A DNA stretch of 8,685 nt from an archaeon (GTDB lineage: Archaea > Thermoproteota > Nitrososphaeria > Nitrososphaerales > CADDZS01): contig JAKAPU010000115.1 in assembly GCA_021806865.1 (NCBI GenBank), positions 1-8,685 of the forward strand. The letters are read 5' to 3'. A model generated the notes under the pieces. That model was not told the origin of the DNA and searched no databases. It worked only from the letters and a program-made list of their open reading frames with translations. Every line of letters starts with the position of its first letter. Position 1 is the first letter of the stretch. The translations under genes and the position numbers were made by a program. Positions 1 through 4,219 of the stretch are shown here, piece by piece.

Positions 1-318
1 GAAGAATGATTTGAAGACTGGTACGAGGTGAGGCAATGCGCGGCCCGAAAGCCGTAACATGTGAAGAGAGTGCTTGATTCGCGCAATTCTCTGCTCCCTC
101 TCTCGGCCGACGACTTCGACCTTCGGAGGACCAAACAACTGCCTATCTACTACCTTTAGACCCAGCCACCTTACAACTAGTCTTCCTTCAGATACCGGAC
201 CTTGTTTTGTAATCGTAAAAAAAAGGCGTGAGGGAATCAGCGTAGCGCTGGCTCCCACTACTAGGAGAGAAAGAACGACCGCGAGGATGACCAAGCCAAG
301 AAGGCCGATGTCGATCAT
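1..318 (-). CDS. DUF2953-like membrane protein, 3' end beyond window
   Basis: The minus-strand frame is open from an ATG at 318 to the window edge (106 codons, no stop reached), so the C-terminal part is missing. Residues about 4-29 form one hydrophobic membrane helix. A short basic/polar stretch follows, then the segment GRLVVRWLGLKVV (about 45-57), which resembles the start of the DUF2953 domain of Bacillus YtfI-type proteins. A stop codon lies two codons before the ATG, so this start is well supported. The gene begins 31 bases after the stop of the gerW-like gene and is probably in the same operon. In Firmicutes the DUF2953 gene ytfI sits beside ytfJ/gerW, and this pairing supports the call more than the sequence alone does. 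The biochemical function of the family is unknown. A different membrane-anchored protein remains possible because most of the domain lies outside the window. Confidence 0.65.
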   Translation of the reverse strand, partial: MIDIGLLGLVILAVVLSLLVVGASATLIPSRLFFTITKQGPVSEGRLVVRWLGLKVVDRQLFGPPKVEVVGREREQRIARIKHSLHMLRLSGRALPHLVPVFKSFF

Positions 319-349
319 CGCTCAGCGAGCCTTCAGACTTCGCTGGAGA

Positions 350-733
350 CTACTTTGTAGTCACTTCAGCCAGTTTCTTGACGTCCTTTCTCTCTCTCAG
401 AGTCTCTATTACTGTGTCCACCGTCTCGGCGACGGCCTTGGCTAGTGGGTTTGGTGCTTCAAGCGGGACGACTTTTACGCCGTCTGGACCAGGGACATTT
501 GGAGTAATTACGATCGCAGCCACAGGCTGCACTCCAGCTGCTCCTCCGGTACCTCCGATTTTCGTTCCATGCTCGCTGCCCGCGCCCAGTCCAGCGCCGA
601 ACCCGACACCCATCCTCGTAACGAGTAGGACAAGCCTATCTCCGATAGTTATTGGCTCGCCCATCGCGCTCTTGACGTTGAGTGCCCTAAGTAGGTGGTC
701 CGCAGTAGCTTTGATTTCCTCTTCGACGCTCAT
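350..733 (-). CDS. GerW/YtfJ family protein
   Basis: This 127-residue protein has the layout of the GerW (YtfJ) family. An N-terminal helix (about 1-20) is followed by VKSAMGEPITIGDRLVLLVTR, a glycine-rich middle (GVGFGAGLGAG, then GGTGGAAG at about 61-68), a strand of the type VQPVAAIVITP, and a C-terminal helix ending in a charged tail (ERKDVKKLAEVTTK). B. subtilis YtfJ is slightly longer. In Bacillus the protein is linked to spore germination, but homologues occur in many non-sporulating bacteria and archaea, so a spore role should not be transferred here. There is no signal peptide, so it is probably cytoplasmic. The ATG at 733 is the natural start and has only a weak purine stretch before it. 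The DUF2953-like gene follows 31 bases downstream, probably co-transcribed. Confidence 0.85.
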   Translation of the reverse strand: MSVEEEIKATADHLLRALNVKSAMGEPITIGDRLVLLVTRMGVGFGAGLGAGSEHGTKIGGTGGAAGVQPVAAIVITPNVPGPDGVKVVPLEAPNPLAKAVAETVDTVIETLRERKDVKKLAEVTTK

Positions 734-748
734 GGGTTCTCACTGCAA

Positions 749-760
749 GATAATTATTGT
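749..760 (-). promoter_or_regulatory. candidate TATA element for the gerW-like gene
   Basis: On the minus strand the sequence ACAATAATTATC lies about 16-27 bases before the ATG at 733. An archaeal TATA box here would place transcription start at or just after the start codon, consistent with a leaderless or near-leaderless message. No strong Shine-Dalgarno sequence competes with this reading. The element is A/T-rich but not a close TATA consensus, so the call is tentative. Confidence 0.3.
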
Positions 761-786
761 CGTTAGATTAGTTAAACTGAGGTAAC

Positions 787-806
787 GATTATCATCAGTG
801 ATAATC
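787..806. repeat. perfect 8-bp inverted repeat (possible operator)
   Basis: GATTATCA, a 4-base spacer (TCAG), then TGATAATC. The arms are exact reverse complements. The repeat lies 54-73 bases upstream of the gerW-like start, just upstream of its candidate TATA element, where an archaeal activator or repressor could bind. It is short and has no T-run after it, so an operator is more likely than a terminator. A chance palindrome in A/T-rich sequence cannot be excluded. Confidence 0.4.
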
Positions 807-896
807 ATCCACCAGTGCCTCAATCGCATCCGATGGGACATTCTGGGAAAAATGGATGGATCATTCATAAAATTGCTCTACCTGCGAATACACAAT

Positions 897-1367
897 CTAC
901 CTTAGTCTAAGCTCCACGTACCAGAAGCTCGCAAGACCGGGAAAAACTTTAGGCGATATGATTCCCCTGATCTCAGACGGGGGCGCGAAGCCACCCCAAG
1001 ACGCGATGTAATATTCATCGTATGTGTAGTTCCATATCAAGTCGCTCGCTGTCCAAATCAATTTCACTGTCGACCCATCAATTTGCAACTCCATTGAGTT
1101 AGTGGTCTTGTGGAAATCTGTCACTTGAAACTCGGGCTGGGCGATTGCATCACCCAGTCCTGTGTTGAATAATAGCAAGAGGATTCCGGATGTGCCTGAA
1201 GTAATCAAACTGACATTCCAACTAGCAGTATACTCAAAACCTCCATGGGATTGACCAGCATCGCTGACGAAGAGGGATCCTTGAAATTGCATTTGCTGAC
1301 TAGCACGTTGCAGAGAGACGAATACGAACATACCGAAGACAAGGACAAACAAGAAGAGAAGAATCAA
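897..1367 (-). CDS. Hypothetical single-pass membrane-anchored protein (start uncertain)
   Basis: I do not recognise this family. From the TTG at 1367 the frame gives 156 residues: a hydrophobic segment (about 1-18), then roughly 135 residues of mostly beta-type sequence with two N-glycosylation sequons (NVS, NYT), many Trp/Tyr residues, and an end in WYVELRLR. This suggests a small extracytoplasmic domain held by an N-terminal membrane anchor. The TTG falls inside the membrane helix. The same frame stays open upstream to 1424 and would add RNTAAERRKLGNLLAIAS, a normal cytoplasmic basic flank and helix start, but it contains no ATG, GTG or TTG. An ATG at 1425 lies one base out of frame. The real protein is therefore probably about 175 residues starting at 1425, with a one-base insertion (sequencing error or mutation) just after the start codon. 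Confidence 0.6.
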   Translation of the reverse strand: MILLFLFVLVFGMFVFVSLQRASQQMQFQGSLFVSDAGQSHGGFEYTASWNVSLITSGTSGILLLLFNTGLGDAIAQPEFQVTDFHKTTNSMELQIDGSTVKLIWTASDLIWNYTYDEYYIASWGGFAPPSEIRGIISPKVFPGLASFWYVELRLR

Positions 1368-1463
1368 TGATGCAATGGCTAATAAATTCCCGAGTTTCCT
1401 TCTCTCCGCAGCGGTGTTCCTTCATAAATCGAGTTGCTCGACCTAGATAGAACATGTGATCTG

Positions 1464-1471
1464 AAATATTT
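1464..1471 (-). promoter_or_regulatory. candidate TATA element for the hypothetical membrane protein
   Basis: AAATATTT on the minus strand ends 38 bases before the ATG at 1425. This spacing predicts a transcription start about 10-15 bases before that ATG, supporting 1425 rather than 1367 as the true gene start. The element is self-complementary and so gives no strand information itself. Confidence 0.35.
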
Positions 1472-1540
1472 GAACGCCCGACACGATCATCAAGCGCGAA
1501 AATGTCCCTGCTGCTGTTGACCGAGTGAAACCAGCTGATT

Positions 1541-1550
1541 GGAAATATTA
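1541..1550 (+). promoter_or_regulatory. candidate TATA element for the dienelactone hydrolase gene
   Basis: GGAAATATTA lies 38-47 bases before the ATG at 1588, with purines before an A/T core as in an archaeal BRE/TATA pair. It predicts a short leader of roughly 10-20 bases. The leader shows no convincing Shine-Dalgarno sequence. Confidence 0.4.
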
Positions 1551-1587
1551 AACAAATGCACCTGTAAAATGCCCCGATGAGAATCGG

Positions 1588-2400
1588 ATGGAAATCGATC
1601 ACCAAGATCTGACGTTCAAATGCTCAGACGGAACGGATATGGTGGCTTTCCTGTCACGACCAAAGAATGCTAATGAAGAAAATGCTCGTCCGGGCGTAAT
1701 TGTGATTCATGAAGCGTATGGGTTAAATGAACAGATCAAGGGCGTTGCTAGAAGATACGCAGAACAAGGATTTGTAGCAATTGCTCCAAACCTGTTCACT
1801 CGCAACAGCAATGTCATGAACGAGAAAAACATAGAGAGCGCAATGAGGCCCATGTGGGCCATCCCGCCTGAGAAGAGGAGCGATCCTTCCGCGATCCAAG
1901 AGCTGATGAAATCAATGACCGAGACTCAGGGAAAAGTTGTTGAGATCTTCTTCAAAGGGAGGGAGAAAATGGAGGAACAAATGATCAAGGACTTGCTGAG
2001 CTGCAAAGACTTTGTTCAACACCTTGCCTACGTAAAGAAAGGCAAACTTGGAGTTACTGGTTTTTGTCTAGGTGGCGGCCTGACGTTCCAACTCTCAACA
2101 GTCTATTCATTTGGCGCGTGCATTCCTTTCTACGGCGCAAATCCAAAGCCATTGGAATCCATAGAGAGAATTTCCAGTCCAATATTAGCATTCTACGCGG
2201 GCGAAGACTCAGGAATCAATTCTGGACTCCCTTCGTTGGTCGAAGCTATGGTCAAACATAAGAAAGATTTCCAGATGAAACTCTACAAGGGTGCTAACCA
2301 TTCATTCTTTAATGAAACAAGACCAGTCTACAACAAGGATGCCGCCAATGATGCATGGGAAAGCGCCGTATCCTTTTTCAATAAACATCTTACAAAATAG
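1588..2400 (+). CDS. Dienelactone hydrolase family protein (alpha/beta hydrolase)
   Basis: A 270-residue alpha/beta hydrolase of the dienelactone hydrolase family. Visible landmarks are the strand and glutamate VIVIHEAYGLN (about 37-47, E42), the nucleophile elbow GFCLGGG with Cys160, the acid AGEDSG with Asp207, and the histidine GANHSFFNE with His238. Together they make the Cys-Asp-His triad and the nearby Glu typical of the family. The classic enzyme opens the lactone ring of dienelactone in chlorocatechol breakdown. Most archaeal and bacterial relatives have unknown ester, lactone or thioester substrates, and no catabolic neighbours are present to name one. Compared with the roughly 236-residue classical enzyme there is a charged, Met-rich insert between about residues 72 and 135, probably a lid or cap. 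No signal peptide is present, so it is cytoplasmic. The ATG at 1588 gives a complete N-terminal strand. Confidence 0.9.
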   Translation: MEIDHQDLTFKCSDGTDMVAFLSRPKNANEENARPGVIVIHEAYGLNEQIKGVARRYAEQGFVAIAPNLFTRNSNVMNEKNIESAMRPMWAIPPEKRSDPSAIQELMKSMTETQGKVVEIFFKGREKMEEQMIKDLLSCKDFVQHLAYVKKGKLGVTGFCLGGGLTFQLSTVYSFGACIPFYGANPKPLESIERISSPILAFYAGEDSGINSGLPSLVEAMVKHKKDFQMKLYKGANHSFFNETRPVYNKDAANDAWESAVSFFNKHLTK

Positions 2401-2415
2401 GAGCCTTCCGACCAT

Positions 2416-2535
2416 ATGCAAGAAGAGAGTAAGAAAGAGGAAGAGCAGTCCTACTTACTTTGGGGATGCTTCGTTAACTGGGCCGTTACACTTGAGAAAA
2501 TAGAGAAGGGCGATATCAAGCCCAGTACCGAGTAG
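2416..2535 (+). CDS. Possible small protein, 39 residues
   Basis: An ATG ORF starts 15 bases after the hydrolase stop and ends in TAG at 2535. The product has a strongly charged N-terminus (QEESKKEEEQ), a compact aromatic core (YLLWGCFVNWAVTLEKIEKG) and a polar tail. It has the composition of a small folded or partner-binding protein rather than random translation, and it could be co-transcribed with the hydrolase. No Shine-Dalgarno sequence precedes it and I do not recognise a family. It ends 25 bases before the convergent thioredoxin gene, filling most of an otherwise empty gap. A chance ORF remains quite possible at this length. Confidence 0.45.
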   Translation: MQEESKKEEEQSYLLWGCFVNWAVTLEKIEKGDIKPSTE

Positions 2536-2560
2536 GTTCAAACGACCCTAATGACTGGTC

Positions 2561-3013
2561 TCAAGTGTACGGATTGGCAGGACCCGATCTCGACAAGTAT
2601 GGCCGAATCTTGGATTCCAGGTACGACTTCGGCACAGCTCCAAGAACCCCATCCACTGCCTGACCGCCATAAAAGATCAGAATTGTCGGTATGCTCTGCA
2701 CTTGGAATCTTGAAGCAGTTATCTGATTCTCATCCACATTGAGCTTTCCGAACACGACCTTTCCAGCATATTCTCTCGCGAGCTCTTCTATCACTGGTCC
2801 TACCATTCTGCAAGGGCCACACCATGGGGCCCAGAAATCCACAACCATCAGTTGGTTTCTTGAGACTTCAGAGGCAAAGGTTGCGTCTGTCAAGACTATT
2901 GGCTTCTGGACCTGTTGTTTCGCCGGCTGCTCCTGAATTTGGTTCCTCCTCTGCAGCAACTCTTCAAACTTTCTTCTGTTTATCCTTTCGATTTCTTCAT
3001 CAATCTCTTTCAT
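2561..3013 (-). CDS. Thioredoxin with N-terminal helical extension
   Basis: A 150-residue thiol-disulfide oxidoreductase. The thioredoxin fold covers about 39-141, with the active site WAPWCGPC (Cys65 and Cys68), the preceding VVDFWA strand and the cis-proline in SIPT (Pro109). These are the classic residues for reducing protein disulfides in the cytoplasm, with electrons normally supplied by a thioredoxin reductase not encoded here. The first 38 residues are an added, highly charged and Gln-rich helical segment (many E, R, K, Q; likely coiled coil) that ordinary ~105-residue thioredoxins lack. There is no signal peptide. The ATG at 3013 is preceded on its strand by GGTGAG with a 5-base gap, one of the few good Shine-Dalgarno sites here. 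It follows the DUF302 gene by 18 bases, so the two form an operon. Confidence 0.93.
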   Translation of the reverse strand: MKEIDEEIERINRRKFEELLQRRNQIQEQPAKQQVQKPIVLTDATFASEVSRNQLMVVDFWAPWCGPCRMVGPVIEELAREYAGKVVFGKLNVDENQITASRFQVQSIPTILIFYGGQAVDGVLGAVPKSYLESKIRPYLSRSGPANPYT

Positions 3014-3018
3014 TTTCG

Positions 3019-3024
3019 CTCACC
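3019..3024 (-). promoter_or_regulatory. Shine-Dalgarno site of the thioredoxin gene
   Basis: GGTGAG on the minus strand, 5 bases before the ATG at 3013. It suits an internal operon gene that must be translated from a message begun upstream of the DUF302 gene, and it fixes the thioredoxin start so that the helical extension is included. Confidence 0.6.
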
Positions 3025-3031
3025 ATTACTA

Positions 3032-3430
3032 TCAAATAGACAAAGCGTCTAGCGCGTTAACAAGCTCCTTTTCTACTTCAACCGCCGTTGAATCAAGGTC
3101 GGTATAGCTCAGCACTTTCAGAGCTTTCGTTGGTCTGTACAGTGACGCCTTGGTCTTTCCGTCGTCTTGAAAGACGGTAATCTTGCATGGAAGTATCAAC
3201 CCAACTTCCTTGTGGGCATCTAAAGCATCTTTTGCGTGTCTCGGATTGCATACGTCCAAAATAACATAATCATTCATGTCCTCTCCGATTTTTTCCTTTA
3301 TCAACTTCTTGACATCGATGTTGCTGAGTACTCCAAAGCCCCTAGACTTGAGCTCCTCCGTCAAGGAAGTAACTACCCCGGCAACTTGACCGCCAGCTTC
3401 GACTGTGTATCCGATTCCATTATCCTGCAT
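3032..3430 (-). CDS. DUF302 domain-containing protein
   Basis: A 132-residue protein with the DUF302 signature: an N-terminal strand (GYTVEAGG), the helix TSLTEELKSRGFGVLSNIDV, then VILDVCNPRHAKDAL (Cys61) and GLILPCKITVFQDDGKT (Cys82). These are the conserved CNP.A and LPC motifs. Members are small alpha/beta dimers. Their biochemical role is unsettled, and in many genomes they sit with sulfur-transfer or redox genes. Both conserved cysteines are intact here. No signal peptide is visible, so it is probably cytoplasmic. It is the first gene of the operon with thioredoxin. The ATG at 3430 has no Shine-Dalgarno sequence but a TATA element at leaderless spacing. A redox partnership with the downstream thioredoxin is inference from the operon and the cysteines. 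Confidence 0.88.
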   Translation of the reverse strand: MQDNGIGYTVEAGGQVAGVVTSLTEELKSRGFGVLSNIDVKKLIKEKIGEDMNDYVILDVCNPRHAKDALDAHKEVGLILPCKITVFQDDGKTKASLYRPTKALKVLSYTDLDSTAVEVEKELVNALDALSI

Positions 3431-3459
3431 TATGTTCGCACGACCGTCTTTCTTCAGCG

Positions 3460-3469
3460 AAATTTATCT
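3460..3469 (-). promoter_or_regulatory. candidate promoter (TATA) of the DUF302-thioredoxin operon
   Basis: AGATAAATTT on the minus strand ends 29 bases before the DUF302 ATG. Transcription would start within a few bases of that ATG, giving the leaderless first gene that the absence of a Shine-Dalgarno sequence suggests. Confidence 0.45.
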
Positions 3470-3486
3470 TCGAGGAAGCAGGTAAT

Positions 3487-3497
3487 AAGTATATTGC
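3487..3497. repeat. 11-mer AAGTATATTGC, copy 1
   Basis: This 11-mer lies in the divergent region between the DUF302 operon and the HTH regulator gene. An identical copy is at 4021-4031, on the other side of the regulator gene, and it is followed in both cases by a G/T-rich stretch. It may be a binding site for the regulator, or just a recurring TATA-type promoter core. Confidence 0.4.
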
Positions 3498-3518
3498 GGT
3501 TGTGCCACACCTCTGCAA

Positions 3519-3530
3519 GACCTATATACC
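3519..3530 (+). promoter_or_regulatory. candidate TATA element of the HTH regulator gene
   Basis: GACCTATATACC, the most TATA-like sequence in this region, has its core about 27-31 bases before the TTG at 3555. The spacing predicts a transcription start within a few bases of that codon, so the message would be leaderless or nearly so. Confidence 0.5.
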
Positions 3531-3554
3531 AATTCTTTTCATAATCATGCTAGA

Positions 3555-3932
3555 TTGGATCCTATTAGTATCCTCACAAAGAAGAGCGCCACATGTGAAG
3601 ATCTGATTCTTTGCCTGTATGATCTCAGCTCAACAGAAGCTCGCGTCTTCGTTGAGCTCATAGCTGCAGGAACTTCAACGACTGATGACATCGCCGCGAA
3701 ACTTGAGCGTGACAGATCGACGGTTCATCGTGCACTTTCAAAACTTGTAAGCATCGGTTTATGCTATAAGGAGACTAGGACTCTTGAGGATGGCGGTTAC
3801 TTTCATGTCTACACCTTGGCCGAGACCTCAAAAATAAAGGAACAAGTTGGCGCAAGAGTTCACGATATCTGCACGAGTCTTCAAAAACTCCTCGACAATT
3901 TTGATAGTGATTTTCGAAGAGTTCAGCGATAG
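3555..3932 (+). CDS. TrmB-like winged-helix transcriptional regulator
   Basis: A 125-residue single-domain DNA-binding protein. Residues about 24-90 form a winged helix: LSSTEARVFVELIAAGTSTTDDIAAKL, recognition helix DRSTVHRALSKLVSIGLC, then wing KETRTLEDGGYFHVYTLAE. This is the TrmB/MarR-type pattern common in archaea. The C-terminal helix (93-119) probably dimerises. The sugar-binding domain of full-length TrmB is absent, so the ligand is unknown. Four cysteines (14, 20, 70, 106) could allow redox sensing, which is an inference. It is divergently transcribed from the DUF302-thioredoxin operon across 124 bases, the usual arrangement for a local regulator. The start is a TTG giving MDPISILTKK. 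An ATG at 3547 is in another frame and stays unrelated to this protein. The residues before about 20 are therefore less certain. Confidence 0.82.
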   Translation: MDPISILTKKSATCEDLILCLYDLSSTEARVFVELIAAGTSTTDDIAAKLERDRSTVHRALSKLVSIGLCYKETRTLEDGGYFHVYTLAETSKIKEQVGARVHDICTSLQKLLDNFDSDFRRVQR

Positions 3933-4020
3933 ATGATTATAAGAAGTGTGCTGAGTGCAAATATTCCTTTGTGAACAAACTTGAGCAATTTAGGGCCAGT
4001 GAATAACAGCTCGTCACTAG

Positions 4021-4031
4021 AAGTATATTGC
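4021..4031 (+). promoter_or_regulatory. 11-mer AAGTATATTGC, copy 2; possible TATA element
   Basis: Identical to 3487-3497. Its TATATT core is centred about 26 bases before an ATG at 4052, exactly the spacing of a leaderless archaeal promoter. It could instead be an operator shared with the divergent region upstream of the regulator gene. Confidence 0.4.
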
Positions 4032-4051
4032 CGTGTGTTGATAGTGTTACC

Positions 4052-4159
4052 ATGCCAAGTTCATTCTTGAAATGTCTGAAGTTGATGTTGATTGGCTCAT
4101 CATATGCAGTGTCTAGGCTTGAGGCCAGTTATGCAGCTGTTTTCTTTACAAGAAGATAA
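4052..4159 (+). CDS. Possible leaderless small ORF, 35 residues
   Basis: ATG to TAA, encoding a small, mildly hydrophobic and basic peptide (begins MPSSFLKCLKLMLIG, ends VFFTRR). Its main support is the TATA-like element 26 bases before the ATG. No family is recognised, the ORF is short, and the same region could be a non-coding RNA or nothing. If real, it would be a small membrane-associated peptide or the front of a transcript running toward the convergent ClC gene. Confidence 0.25.
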   Translation: MPSSFLKCLKLMLIGSSYAVSRLEASYAAVFFTRR

Positions 4160-4219
4160 TGAGATAAACGCTAAGATGATCCTGATGTTCCAGTGAGAGT
4201 CAGAAGATACTTAGCACGT

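Larger units (their letters stand above)
3933..4219. other. Intergenic region between regulator and ClC genes
   Basis: This 287-base stretch holds no long ORF. It contains the second copy of the 11-mer AAGTATATTGC and a possible 35-residue ORF (4052-4159). Just after the regulator stop, one frame reads YKKCAECKYSF, a CxxC-type pair, but has no start codon. I see no stem-loop with T-run to mark termination of either flanking gene. Confidence 0.5.

Noticed and set aside
378..785. Plus-strand ORF opposite the gerW-like gene
   Set aside because: Low-complexity Ser/Thr/Pro/Ala product that mirrors the glycine-rich codons of the real minus-strand gene.
740..868. Minus-strand 42-codon ORF ending 6 bases before the gerW-like ATG
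   Set aside because: The peptide has no protein-like pattern, and the frame runs through the inverted repeat and the candidate promoter, so chance is more likely.
1300..1605. Minus-strand ORF upstream of and overlapping the hypothetical membrane protein
   Set aside because: Its product has no membrane or domain pattern, and its overlapping part is the shifted frame of the gene ending at 897. Only its internal ATG at 1425 is of interest.
3925..4007. Frame reading YKKCAECKYSF after the regulator stop, suggesting a zinc-binding tail
   Set aside because: It has no start codon, one CxxC pair only, and joining it to the regulator would need a frameshift for which there is no other sign.
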